Part shown: in pieces, positions 45,072 through 53,229 of the stretch
How positions within the stretch are numbered: position 1 is the stretch's first letter
How the letters are laid out: every line of letters starts with the position of its first letter
Assembly: GCF_900104635.1 (NCBI RefSeq)
Contig: NZ_FNWC01000007.1
Location: 1,029,421 to 1,093,420 of the forward strand
DNA: 64,000 nt
Source: Coprococcus phoceensis
GTDB taxonomy: Bacteria > Bacillota > Clostridia > Lachnospirales > Lachnospiraceae
Direction of reading: 5' to 3'
The notes under the pieces: generated by a model
What the model was told of the DNA's origin: nothing
Databases searched by the model: none
Seen by the model: the letters and a program-made list of their open reading frames with translations, nothing else
Translations under genes and position numbers: made by a program

Positions 45072-45117
45072 GGCAGTTCCATTTTTCGGGAATATGCTGC
45101 ATATCAAAAACTGCCCT
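45072..45117 (-). promoter_or_regulatory. Leader hairpin of the adhesin gene
   Basis: GGGCAGTT (45110-45117 read on the minus strand) pairs perfectly with AACTGCCC (45072-45079), and an inner ATATGC/GCATAT stem stacks inside. It lies 40 bases before the start and may influence translation or mRNA stability. Confidence 0.4.
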
Positions 45118-45189
45118 GCTTCCCCTTTCTCTTTAAGGTCTATCCCGAATCATCCACTTCTCTCCTTTCTCATGGTCCTTTAAACCATG

Positions 45190-45217
45190 CAAAAAAGGAA
45201 CTGCTTTTGCAATTCCT
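45190..45217 (-). terminator. Terminator after the primase gene
   Basis: AGGAATTGC-AAAA-GCAGTTCCT forms a 9-bp stem (one G-T pair) followed by TTTTTT on the minus strand, 24 bases past the primase stop. Confidence 0.82.
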
Positions 45218-45240
45218 CTTTTGCACATTTTAAAAATGAA

Positions 45241-46563
45241 CTATTTTCTATTTACCCTGATTTCCTTTGTCAGCCAGTCATCAATTCCTTTTTCATGTTC
45301 TGCCCATAAACCGTCCGGATCCAGGTCCCACTGATTACGGTTGCAGGATAGAGAAAGTTCCTCACAGATACGGTATGTATGGTTACAGCCTTTTCGTATA
45401 GTATCCCGTTTCAATCTTTTTTTGGGGCATTCAAAATTTGGATTCCCTTTTTTCTTTCGGTCTTCACACTCCTCACAGATTTCACTATACTTTTGGTCGC
45501 AGACAAGCCTAAGCTGCTTATCCATGTCATATACCTCTTCCACATGGGAAAGTCCACGTTTTTTTAATACCTGCAAAACCTCATACAAATCTCTCCAATT
45601 TCCAATTCCCGGATTTCCAAGGAAAGTTTTTCCGGATACCTGATGGGCTATCTCTGCTTTTAAAATTCCTTCCGTCACATAAATTTCACTGCTTTCTGCT
45701 TTTCCAGATACCCCTACAATACTGCTGATTCCACACCCTTTCTTCTGGTTTGCACTGGAAAGCCATACATATTTATTTTTTCCTTTAGGATGATCCAAAC
45801 GTATCTGGAAACCTGCCAGATATTTATCTACCGTATAAACAGGGCAAAGATACCCTCTGTTTCCTTCATAAAAATTAAGATCCCAGTTTCCTTCCCAATT
45901 GATATAAAAGCCCGGAACACCTTCCAATCGGAATCCTTCTTTTATCAGACGTCTCGCTATCTGCTGCGAATCCACATCATTGGTACTTTTATATCCCTTT
46001 TCTTCCATGTGCAGGATCATCTCGCTATCAGCCCCTCTTCTCTCCAAATCTTTACGATGATACTCCTTTAGTTCCAGATAGGAGAGCATTTTTTTATAAA
46101 CCCGATGTCGCTGTTCTAAATCCACTGGTTCAGCCAGATGTTCTTTCTGTTTCCTTGCCCGTTTCTTAATTCCCTGGCTTTCTTCCTGCATTGCCTGTCG
46201 CGTCTTTTTCTTTCTGCCAGGTTTTTTCTGCTTTCTTCTATAAATTTCCCGATATGCTTTTTTATACCGGTCTTTTCCTGTCAGATGACAAAGATCCGCA
46301 TAAAGTGTCAGCATATTATGGCCGGTTCCACAATCAAAACAATGAAAGACATTCATGATTTTCCCTTCTGCACAGACACAGATGCTTGCCTTTCCCCTGG
46401 CGTCACCACAAAATGGGCATACAACATTTGCTGCATTCTGGGTGTCTTTTACCTGGTATCCATTTTTACAGTTTTCTAAAAATTCTATATCCAGTAACTT
46501 TGCTACATCAAAAATAGTAAACGGGGCAACCGGATCAGATTCTGTACGCTTTCTTTTTTTCAT
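45241..46563 (-). CDS. DnaG-like primase (CHC2 zinc finger and TOPRIM)
   Basis: This 440-residue protein has an N-terminal CHC2-type zinc finger (VVCPFCGD near 48 and VFHCFDCGTGHN near 73). A charged linker of about 70 residues follows, then a primase/TOPRIM region with IYVTEGILKAEIA at about 294 and VYDMD at about 346. A Cys-rich insert (CEECEDRKKKGNPNFEC) near 370 may bind a further metal. It should prime DNA synthesis of the mobile element. The start has only a weak AAAGG site. Confidence 0.85.
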   Translation of the reverse strand: MKKRKRTESDPVAPFTIFDVAKLLDIEFLENCKNGYQVKDTQNAANVVCPFCGDARGKASICVCAEGKIMNVFHCFDCGTGHNMLTLYADLCHLTGKDRYKKAYREIYRRKQKKPGRKKKTRQAMQEESQGIKKRARKQKEHLAEPVDLEQRHRVYKKMLSYLELKEYHRKDLERRGADSEMILHMEEKGYKSTNDVDSQQIARRLIKEGFRLEGVPGFYINWEGNWDLNFYEGNRGYLCPVYTVDKYLAGFQIRLDHPKGKNKYVWLSSANQKKGCGISSIVGVSGKAESSEIYVTEGILKAEIAHQVSGKTFLGNPGIGNWRDLYEVLQVLKKRGLSHVEEVYDMDKQLRLVCDQKYSEICEECEDRKKKGNPNFECPKKRLKRDTIRKGCNHTYRICEELSLSCNRNQWDLDPDGLWAEHEKGIDDWLTKEIRVNRK

Positions 46564-46603
46564 ACCATTTTAACCTTTCTGGAAGTATCCCCTTATAAAG
46601 CGG

Positions 46604-46625
46604 AAAAGGCATGCCCTGCACGCCT
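46604..46625 (-). terminator. Hairpin between the ERF-like and primase genes
   Basis: AGGCGTGC-AGG-GCATGCCT (8 bp with one G-T pair) is followed by TTTT on the minus strand. It may be a weak terminator or processing site, as both genes likely belong to one operon. Confidence 0.5.
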
Positions 46626-46645
46626 CTTCCTTATCCTTTAACTTT

Positions 46646-48055
46646 TTAAGCAGCTTTCTGTTCACAGCCTTCCAATAAAAGCTGTGCTGCTTCTTTCATC
46701 TTAAAATCTGAACCTCTGTATTCCTTTGCAAACCATTGCAACTGCCGGTAACCTGCTTCTGTTTCAAGCATTTCCCCAAATGTTTTTCCTTCAAACAACG
46801 CATAAGGACAGATTACTTTTTTTGCCTCTTCTATCGTCAGGGGGATCTTCTCCATTTCACTTTCCATATCTCTTTGTAACTGCAAGAAAAAGTCATCTTC
46901 ATCTACCTCTTCAAAAGGAACTTCTTCTTTTACCTCTTCAAAATCTTCTGAATGCCCGGAAATAATAGAGCCCTCTTTCCTATCCGCTTCTTTATCAGTC
47001 TCTCGGGACCCTTCTGCTGTTTTTGCCTCATTGCTTTTTGTCTCCTGTTTCTCGGATGGTTCCGGCTGATGTGCTGAAAAATCCAAAAGATTCATCTGTC
47101 CAAAATCTTCCTCATTTTTTTGAGACTTCAAAGAAGAACTTTTTGTTTCTTCCTTCTTTTCCTCGTTGATCTTTTCTCCTGAAACATTTTCTTTTTTCTC
47201 AGGTTCCTGTACTGCTTTATCGGTTTTCAAATCTTTTGTAGGAGGATGCTCAGATGTTCCTTCATCATCGCTCTCCAAAAATTCTGTCGGCATATCTCCT
47301 AAATTTTTTGTCTCTTCTTCTGTGTTCAAAGATCCCGATGTTTCCGTCACTTCCAAGGATTGTTGTTCTTCCCTCTCAACCTCATGACATTCTGCATCTT
47401 CTCCTGTATCTTCTGCTTCGTTTTCTTTCAAAAAATCGGCAGGATCTGGAAGAAAATCTACTTGTTTGATGTTTTCTTTCTTTTGATTCATATCGGTCAC
47501 GGATGGTTGTGATAAAGGGCTGTCTGCTATTACATCAGAAGACTCCTTCTCTGGTTTCTGCGGTTTTACTGGCACTTTTGTTTTTTTCTGCTCTGCTTTT
47601 TCTTTCGATTTGTCCGGCCCATTTGGTGGTGTACCTTTCATATCTGGATCTTCTGTTTCCTGTTTCATACGGAATTTATATAAAAAGAAGTATTTAAACC
47701 CATAGGTCCACGCTGCCCCTTTTGCTTTTGCAGGTGAATCCAAGTGATCTCCTACTAATTGGATACTCACCCGTTCTTTTTCATCCAGACAATCTGCATT
47801 GACAATAAAGAAGGTAAGTTTTGCCGTATAAATCCAGCTTCCATCAACTTTGCTGTAAGTCGCATCTGTTTCTTCCAATTCCTGCAAACAGATGTGATAC
47901 TTTGTAAACGCTGGATTTAAAAGTTCAAAGATATCATCAATCTTTACAAAATCATAATCTACTTCGTCTGAGTAATGCTTTTTTAATAACTTTGGCATTT
48001 CATTTGATATTGCAATCAATTTTTGCTGTAAATTCATCGTTTCTTTATTTTCCAT
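46646..48055 (-). CDS. ERF-type single-strand annealing protein with exonuclease-X-like tail
   Basis: The ATG at 48055 follows AGGAGG. Of 469 residues, the first 130 resemble the ERF recombinase family (LIAISNEMPKLLKKH... then TYGFKYFFLYKF). A long acidic, low-complexity middle of about 250 residues follows, and the last 60 residues form a small domain containing ALFEGKTFGEMLETEAGYRQ, similar to the C-terminal domain of exodeoxyribonuclease X. Such proteins promote annealing of complementary single strands during element replication or recombination. The combination with an acidic linker is common in clostridial elements. Confidence 0.72.
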   Translation of the reverse strand: MENKETMNLQQKLIAISNEMPKLLKKHYSDEVDYDFVKIDDIFELLNPAFTKYHICLQELEETDATYSKVDGSWIYTAKLTFFIVNADCLDEKERVSIQLVGDHLDSPAKAKGAAWTYGFKYFFLYKFRMKQETEDPDMKGTPPNGPDKSKEKAEQKKTKVPVKPQKPEKESSDVIADSPLSQPSVTDMNQKKENIKQVDFLPDPADFLKENEAEDTGEDAECHEVEREEQQSLEVTETSGSLNTEEETKNLGDMPTEFLESDDEGTSEHPPTKDLKTDKAVQEPEKKENVSGEKINEEKKEETKSSSLKSQKNEEDFGQMNLLDFSAHQPEPSEKQETKSNEAKTAEGSRETDKEADRKEGSIISGHSEDFEEVKEEVPFEEVDEDDFFLQLQRDMESEMEKIPLTIEEAKKVICPYALFEGKTFGEMLETEAGYRQLQWFAKEYRGSDFKMKEAAQLLLEGCEQKAA

Positions 48056-48078
48056 CCTTTGTCCTCCTATTCCTTTCA

Positions 48079-49059
48079 TTAAGCAGCCTGTTTTTGATCA
48101 GCCATAACATTGTAATACCAGATATTCCTTGCCCCTACCTGATAAATCTCTTCTATATCCCAGATTTTATCTGCCCCATACTTTTCTTTCAGACGTTTCC
48201 TTTCCTGTCCGGATATCTGACTAAGCGGGTACTTTCCATTTGTATTTTTTAACACCTCTGCATCGATATGAAAATATTCAAAAACACCTTGTTTTCCTCT
48301 GACAACTACGATTACGGTATGGTGTACTTTTTCCAACGCATTTCTCAGTGTCCTGATTTTTTCAATCCGCTCTGGCTGTTTCTTCAATAAAAATTGCACC
48401 TTACTGTTTACTTCTGCTTCAAAAATCCGGCGCATGATTTCCCGATGCTGTAGTTCTCTCGCCCAAGCTCTTCCTAATTTCCGAATAACAGTCTTACGCT
48501 TTTTTAAATAACGAAAATACAGCCGGTTATCGAATACATATGTTTCTCCATTAAAAGCAAATTCCAGTTGTGGAATCATCTGGTCTGTCACAGATACTTC
48601 TTCAAAGATCACATCTGCTGCAGCCTGTTCAATCAGTTCTCGATATTTCCATGCAACTGCTGCTCTTTCAACTGCGGTAATTGAAATCTCCTTGTTTTCC
48701 TTCTCCAGTTTCTTTTGTGCATACTCCTGAACTTTATGTTCCAAACAATGCATACAGCCACGTTGGAAGCGGAATTTTTTCCCTTCTGGGATATTTAGCA
48801 AAGTACGCAGAGAATATGCAACATCTGTAAATTCAAAAGTCTTCTGGTTAAAAAGTCCGACAAAATCCATGCCCTGATATAAGTGACTAGCTCTATTTTC
48901 CATGTCTGGTCCCATATACACAAAAGTAAAACCTCGACTGGAAACCTTAGTAAACACCGCATCTCCTGTCAGAAGAGCTGGATTGTTCTTTTTTCTAAGC
49001 CATTTGAAAAATCGTTTTGCAAATGCATTGCCCTTTGCCCAATTTGGTACATTTCTCAT
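48079..49059 (-). CDS. Element-borne hypothetical protein
   Basis: The ATG at 49059 has AAAGGAG upstream. The 326-residue basic protein has a Cys pair (RGCMHCLEH) near residue 105, long helices in the middle (VERAAVAWKYRELIEQAAAD) and a C-terminal domain ending QVGARNIWYYNVMADQKQAA. It is soluble and lies between two other unknown genes with tight spacing. I do not recognise it. Confidence 0.7.
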   Translation of the reverse strand: MRNVPNWAKGNAFAKRFFKWLRKKNNPALLTGDAVFTKVSSRGFTFVYMGPDMENRASHLYQGMDFVGLFNQKTFEFTDVAYSLRTLLNIPEGKKFRFQRGCMHCLEHKVQEYAQKKLEKENKEISITAVERAAVAWKYRELIEQAAADVIFEEVSVTDQMIPQLEFAFNGETYVFDNRLYFRYLKKRKTVIRKLGRAWARELQHREIMRRIFEAEVNSKVQFLLKKQPERIEKIRTLRNALEKVHHTVIVVVRGKQGVFEYFHIDAEVLKNTNGKYPLSQISGQERKRLKEKYGADKIWDIEEIYQVGARNIWYYNVMADQKQAA

Positions 49060-49087
49060 ATTCTTTTTCTCCTTTTCTGTTTGTTTT

Positions 49088-49636
49088 TTATACAAATGGA
49101 AGACAGTATGAAGATGCCCAATACCGTATCTTTTCCATTGTCTGCTCTTTCTCACATTCCACCCACAGCCACTCTAATAAAAATTCTGTGAGTATCTGCT
49201 GCTTCTCCTTATCCATAGTTACGAGTTCCAACCAGAATGCTTTCATAAACCGATCTTTTTCAGAGTCTGTCAACTGACCTAAAATGATTTCCAGCTGCTT
49301 TTCTGGTTCTCCTTTGATTTTCCGTATTCTGAAAATATTCTTTCTTCTGCATGTTGGAAGCGTCATAGGACAGGAGAATACTTCCTTTGCCATATCCACT
49401 GCCCACAATTCTTTCTCTTCCCATGGTGTGAATAACGACAGCCTATAGATCCAGTGTGTAACCAGATAGGTCATATTTTTGCGGATTATCCCTCCACTCC
49501 TTTGCAAAACAGAAAAGATTTTCTGTATTCCCGCTTTCTCTTTCCCGGCATTTTTAGCAGAAATTTCTTCTGCAATGGAAACCAGCGTTTTTGCATAATA
49601 AATGCCAAGTTCTTTCTTTCCTTTTTTGTAACCCAT
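49088..49636 (-). CDS. Element-borne hypothetical helical protein
   Basis: This 182-residue protein starts at the ATG behind ATAGGAG. It is alpha-helical and basic with many Trp (EFLLEWLWVECEKEQT near the C-terminus). It ends 28 bases before the next start. In composition it resembles the product of the upstream gene (49648-50169), so the two may share a fold. Function unknown. Confidence 0.65.
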   Translation of the reverse strand: MGYKKGKKELGIYYAKTLVSIAEEISAKNAGKEKAGIQKIFSVLQRSGGIIRKNMTYLVTHWIYRLSLFTPWEEKELWAVDMAKEVFSCPMTLPTCRRKNIFRIRKIKGEPEKQLEIILGQLTDSEKDRFMKAFWLELVTMDKEKQQILTEFLLEWLWVECEKEQTMEKIRYWASSYCLPFV

Positions 49637-49647
49637 ATTCTTTTCTC

Positions 49648-50169
49648 CTATATACATGGCAGCCCAATTTTAATTTCTCGGATCCAGGAAAGTTTCGTAT
49701 CTTCCTTTGCTGCATCCCGAAGCCACCTCATTGCAAATCTGGTGAAATTCTGTTGCAAAGTACGGTGTTCTTTCCGAAGTTTTAAGAGAAATTCCTGATA
49801 CCCATTTGCTGCATCTTTTTCCAAATATACGGCTAAAACAGCTACTACCTCATTTGCATTTAAACTTTTCAGTTCAGGATACTCTCTTGTTTCTCCATGT
49901 TTTTCTTCTAGTACCGGAAATTCTATGTTATGTTCAAAAATTTTTTTCGCAAGTATGACGGAAGCTTCATTTCTTGCATCTGTAGTTATAAAAGTAGATA
50001 ATTCCTTCATCCAACTCAGACACAAAAATGTAAATCTGTCACAAATAGACTTTTCCCATTTTTCCATTTCCACCAAAAGTTCTTTCTCTTTTAATGAAAT
50101 ACACAGGGTATTCAAATAAGTTCCTACCAACAGATTTTCTATTGTCTGCCCGTTCCATTTTATCTCCAT
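49648..50169 (-). CDS. Element-borne hypothetical helical protein
   Basis: This 173-residue helical protein starts MEIKWNGQTIENLL behind AAAGGAG. A central VVAVLAVYLEKDAANGYQEF and a basic end (RWLRDAAKEDTKLSW) are the main landmarks. Its C-terminus lies 11 bases before the start of the next gene. No family is recognised. Confidence 0.65.
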   Translation of the reverse strand: MEIKWNGQTIENLLVGTYLNTLCISLKEKELLVEMEKWEKSICDRFTFLCLSWMKELSTFITTDARNEASVILAKKIFEHNIEFPVLEEKHGETREYPELKSLNANEVVAVLAVYLEKDAANGYQEFLLKLRKEHRTLQQNFTRFAMRWLRDAAKEDTKLSWIREIKIGLPCI

Positions 50170-50198
50170 AAAGTTTTTCTCCTTTCTTCTGAGGATTC

Positions 50199-51461
50199 TT
50201 AATATACAAGATCACCTGGAATGTCATATTCTCTCCACTTCATACTCAGGCATTTGGCAACTTTTTCTTCCAGTTCCACCATAGCTCTGCCAGATACCCC
50301 TTTACTCTGTGCAAGGAAAAGGATTTCTCCAATCCCACAATACACTTCGTATGCCGTACAGGGTACATTACCAAAGGTTGCTTTATAACGATCCACAATC
50401 TCTGCAACATTCTTTTTTCCAAACCCTTGTTTTGTCATGATTCCGATTATGGTATTGACCGGATACTCTATGGAAATAGCACACAGTTTTTCTACAGTTC
50501 CTTTCAGCGCATTTTTATAGCATTCAAAGGTTGATAGCAGATTTTCCGTAAATTGTTGAAATTCTACGGAGTTGTTGTGCCGCATCCGCATATCTGTTCC
50601 AAGTGCAATCTTTCGTTTTCCCTCCATCAGACTGTAGAAAATATTAGCACCGGATGCTGCTACATCAGAGGACGTAATGCGTATGGTCGCTGTCAGTTTT
50701 TCCTTTACCTGCTTCCCATACTTTTCCATGATTTCTCCATACACTTCCTCCAAGCGCTGATCTTCGATCTGCCAGGTGGCCGATACCATGGTCTGGTCTG
50801 CATAGCCTTCTAAAAAGGTGCTCTTTTTATACTCTCCACGTATGTAAACACTGGCAAGCATAAATACTTCTGGTAAGGGATATACTTGGTACCCATTTTT
50901 TTCTGCCGAGTGTACTGCACGTACCTTTCCTTCTGAAACACGAAGTAATGCTTTCCCTTTTGCAACTTTCAGACATTGATTCAATATTTCTGCAAGTACA
51001 GCAGGTCTTACATTTGACAATGCCGCACCGCTGATTCGTGCCCGGTTTTCTAAGGTCGGAATTGCAGAACTTCCCAGCTGGTAAACTTCTTCCTGATCCG
51101 TTTTCAACAAAAGGTGTGAATGTTTTTTGGTATCTTTCAATACTTCCATACAGATACATTCATCTTCATTTTTCGGATTTTCTAATATTTGTCCTGCTTC
51201 ATATACACGCAGCTTTTTACTTGGAACTTCAAACCATGTTGCATGTTTCTCAACCTGTTCCAGATATTGATGCAATTCCACTTCTTTCGAAAATGATTTT
51301 GAGAAATTGTCTGCAAACCATTGTCCCGTAGGTGTATGATGCATTTTCAGACAAATCTTCCATCCACCGTCTACTGACCGGAACTGATAGCCTTCCCGTT
51401 TCATGTGTTCCATTTCCTCCTTATTTGGCAGACTCCCTTCCCACAGAATACTTGTCTGCAT
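50199..51461 (-). CDS. DUF932-like phage/plasmid protein
   Basis: The ATG at 51461 has GGAGG 7 bases upstream. The 420-residue soluble protein has a central region (ARISGAALSNVRPAVLAEIL, then GKALLRVSEGKVRAVHS) that resembles DUF932-type proteins of plasmids and phages. These are common in conjugative elements and of unknown function, probably linked to DNA metabolism. The match is from memory of the family pattern only. It overlaps the end of the previous gene by about 40 bases. Confidence 0.6.
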   Translation of the reverse strand: MQTSILWEGSLPNKEEMEHMKREGYQFRSVDGGWKICLKMHHTPTGQWFADNFSKSFSKEVELHQYLEQVEKHATWFEVPSKKLRVYEAGQILENPKNEDECICMEVLKDTKKHSHLLLKTDQEEVYQLGSSAIPTLENRARISGAALSNVRPAVLAEILNQCLKVAKGKALLRVSEGKVRAVHSAEKNGYQVYPLPEVFMLASVYIRGEYKKSTFLEGYADQTMVSATWQIEDQRLEEVYGEIMEKYGKQVKEKLTATIRITSSDVAASGANIFYSLMEGKRKIALGTDMRMRHNNSVEFQQFTENLLSTFECYKNALKGTVEKLCAISIEYPVNTIIGIMTKQGFGKKNVAEIVDRYKATFGNVPCTAYEVYCGIGEILFLAQSKGVSGRAMVELEEKVAKCLSMKWREYDIPGDLVY

Positions 51462-52026
51462 ACATTCGCCTCCTTCCATTTGGCAGATATACAAAAACAT
51501 CTCTGTTCCTTATAAGATACAACCGATAATTTTCCAGACAAAGAAACACATCAAAGCCTGTCTGTTTCTGTACTTTCTGCAGCCTGTCTATTTCTTTCTC
51601 ATCATTTGAAATCTTCTTCACGGGAAGATAGCGTTCTTCTCCTTTCTCTTCCTTTTTCCCTACTGGAATAAAGTGCATTCCCTGATACAGCAGACATTCC
51701 TTCGCATTTGAAACTGCCTTATTTTTCTGTTCGAGGATTGTAGCAATGCATTTTTTCAGATAATCCGGTATTGTCCATCCTGTCAAGATTTCAAAACAAG
51801 TTTCCACTGATTCCCGGTCTTTACTGTTTTGATGTATCTTCAAAAGATCGGCTGCAATTCCGGTAATTTCAAAATCTACATCTTCTAAAATATCTGCGAG
51901 CACCGTATCTGCATCCTGAATGACAGATTGTCCTTCCAGTTGTTTTTCTAAAAACATAAGCGTTTCAAACATGTTTCTTATTTTCTGCTGGCTTCTTGGT
52001 TGCTGTACATTGTTTCTTTGACACAT
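51421..52026 (-). CDS. Element-borne hypothetical protein
   Basis: This 201-residue protein starts MCQRNNVQQPRSQQKIRN with GGAGAAGAGG just upstream. Helical segments are followed by a short beta-rich end (FLCLENYRLYLIRNRDVFVY). It opens an operon of five unknown genes, behind a promoter and a hairpin leader. Not recognised. Confidence 0.62.
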   Translation of the reverse strand: MCQRNNVQQPRSQQKIRNMFETLMFLEKQLEGQSVIQDADTVLADILEDVDFEITGIAADLLKIHQNSKDRESVETCFEILTGWTIPDYLKKCIATILEQKNKAVSNAKECLLYQGMHFIPVGKKEEKGEERYLPVKKISNDEKEIDRLQKVQKQTGFDVFLCLENYRLYLIRNRDVFVYLPNGRRRMYADKYSVGRESAK

Positions 52027-52057
52027 TCCTCTTCTCCTTCCTCTTTGTTTTTTTCAT
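51965..52057 (-). CDS. Possible Lys/Arg-rich leader peptide, 30 residues
   Basis: A 30-codon frame (MKKTKRKEKRNVSKKQC...) has the best ribosome binding site of the region (AAAGGAGGAAG) and overlaps the start of the 201-residue gene in another frame. It lies 20 bases after a terminator-like hairpin. About half of the residues are Lys or Arg. It may regulate translation of the operon or be a small protein in its own right. Confidence 0.4.
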   Translation of the reverse strand: MKKTKRKEKRNVSKKQCTATKKPAENKKHV

Positions 52058-52077
52058 GTCTTCCTCCTTTCACGCAC

Positions 52078-52117
52078 AAAAAAAGACACAAAAAAGAACC
52101 ATTGTCTTTTTGTGTCT
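52078..52117 (-). terminator. Terminator-like hairpin in a leader (attenuator candidate)
   Basis: AGACACAAAAAGA pairs with TCTTTTTTGTGTCT, followed by TTTTTTTG on the minus strand. It lies downstream of the promoter at 52231-52259 and just before the first ribosome binding site, so it would stop transcription unless antagonised. Confidence 0.7.
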
Positions 52118-52230
52118 GTCGATCTATGCGTTTTAAAACGATTGTTAAAAGCTCTCTTCCGGCTTTGGTTCCGGAACAAAATTTGACTTATGGAAATTTT
52201 GTGTTATCCATATAAAATGAAGTCATTTAA

Positions 52231-52259
52231 AGATTAACACAATATATGGTATATGTCAA
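52231..52259 (-). promoter_or_regulatory. Promoter of the hypothetical operon at 52026-46646
   Basis: A perfect TTGACA (52254-52259) and TAATCT (52231-52236) are spaced by 17 bases on the minus strand, giving a leader of about 170 bases. Confidence 0.68.
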
Positions 52260-52327
52260 TCTATACATTCATATATTTAGTAGTAAATACGAATTCTTCT
52301 TATTTACACACTTCATTTTTTCAATCA

Positions 52328-52354
52328 GGAGCAGAAACATTTTGTATCTGCTCC
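52328..52354 (-). terminator. Hairpin after the cold-shock gene
   Basis: GGAGCAGA and TCTGCTCC form a perfect 8-bp stem 12 bases past the stop codon. There is no strong T run, so termination may be weak. Confidence 0.5.
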
Positions 52355-52365
52355 TTTCCAGTCAG

Positions 52366-52605
52366 TTATTCTTCTTTTGGTGATTCTTCCAAAAGTGGAA
52401 CCACACATTTTGCAAGGCTTCGTCCTTTTTCATCTTCTTCCGCTACAAAAGATACCTCCATATTGTTCTTCAAGGTCTTGAAACCTTCTGACTGGATCTC
52501 ACTGTAATGTACAAAGTAATCGATGCCATCTGCATCTACAAGAAAACCATATCCTCTCTTTGCACTAAACCACTTTACAGTTCCTTTCATTTCTTTTCCT
52601 GCCAT
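52366..52605 (-). CDS. Cold-shock domain protein
   Basis: This 79-residue protein has the OB-fold RNA-binding motifs KGTVKWFSAKRGYGFL and DYFVHYSEIQ (RNP1 and RNP2), followed by VSFVAEEDEKGRSLA and an acidic tail. The second ATG is better spaced from GGAG (8 bases) than the first. It binds single-stranded RNA or DNA. In this element it could act as an RNA chaperone or antiterminator for the hairpin leaders nearby. That role is inferred from position. Confidence 0.9.
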   Translation of the reverse strand: MAGKEMKGTVKWFSAKRGYGFLVDADGIDYFVHYSEIQSEGFKTLKNNMEVSFVAEEDEKGRSLAKCVVPLLEESPKEE

Positions 52606-52629
52606 AGTCATCTCTCCTTTTCTAAATTA

Positions 52630-52695
52630 TTTCGTGCATGGCGACACGAAAGGAAGAGTGTGGATTCGAACCACACTTTTTTCACCGTTCTTCCT
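52630..52695 (-). ncRNA. Structured leader with tRNA T-arm-like hairpin
   Basis: On the minus strand, AGTGTGG-TTCGAAT-CCACACT forms a 7-bp stem with a canonical T-loop sequence. It is flanked by AGGAAGA and TCTTCCT (7-bp outer stem), so the shape is that of a tRNA acceptor/T-arm minihelix without D or anticodon arms. A second hairpin (TTTCGTG / CACGAAA) follows. Both lie in the 5' region of the cold-shock gene. It could be a remnant of a tRNA attachment site or a regulatory structure. Confidence 0.4.
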
Positions 52696-53197
52696 GTTGG
52701 ATTTCTTCCATCCCATAAAAAATTTCATATCTACACTCGTTTACTTGGTCTGTTTTTTCCGGAATCTGCTCCATTTTATTGAAATAGAAACGGTAAGTCT
52801 TTCCCACCATAAAATGCTTTTCCTTTGGAATCCAAATCCGGATACTTTTTCCTGCTTTATCCTGGACAATTACCTGATAGTTCCTGCACGGATAGTGTTT
52901 TCCCTTAATTGCAAGAACCTGTGCTTCCAACATCTCATATTTCTCTGTTTTTCCAATCTTTAAAAACCGAAAAATCTGCCAAAAAGAAAGCACTGCCAAT
53001 ATCCAGGTCAAAATCAAAAAGCTTATTTCATCAAACTGCAGCCCCATATATGTGCCAACCACGGCAATAAAAAAAGAGAAAAGTCCTGCTTTACACATTT
53101 TCTCTCGAAATAGAAAAGGGATTTCTCCTGTCCCCTCTGATTTTTTTATCACATATTGCATTATGTTTTCCAAATGATGCCTCCATTTTTTTTGCAT
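52682..53197 (-). CDS. Two-TM membrane protein of the element
   Basis: I choose the ATG at 53197 (GGAG 6 bases upstream) because the earlier GTG has no ribosome binding site. The 171-residue product has two helices near residues 38-58 and 61-80. It ends with a beta-rich part (SIRIWIPKEKHFMVGKTYRF) that resembles a small cytoplasmic domain. It lies next to another membrane protein with a similar layout, perhaps a pair. Function unknown. Confidence 0.62.
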   Translation of the reverse strand: MQKKWRHHLENIMQYVIKKSEGTGEIPFLFREKMCKAGLFSFFIAVVGTYMGLQFDEISFLILTWILAVLSFWQIFRFLKIGKTEKYEMLEAQVLAIKGKHYPCRNYQVIVQDKAGKSIRIWIPKEKHFMVGKTYRFYFNKMEQIPEKTDQVNECRYEIFYGMEEIQQEER

Positions 53198-53229
53198 ATC
53201 CATCTCCATTTCTTTTTCGTATTTCTTGA

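Larger units (their letters stand above)
52058..52365. other. Regulatory intergenic region upstream of the hypothetical operon
   Basis: It has no gene, but it contains a promoter (52231-52259), a TTCCGG/CCGGAA hairpin near 52157-52176, a terminator-like hairpin (52078-52117) and the hairpin after the cold-shock gene (52328-52354). Confidence 0.65.

Noticed and set aside
45128..45150. Six-codon frame MIRDRP upstream of the adhesin
   Set aside because: It has a ribosome binding site but is too short to support and has no sign of regulatory pairing.
52651..52695. A tRNA gene
   Set aside because: Only the acceptor and T-arm features exist. D arm and anticodon arm are missing, so it cannot be a functional tRNA.
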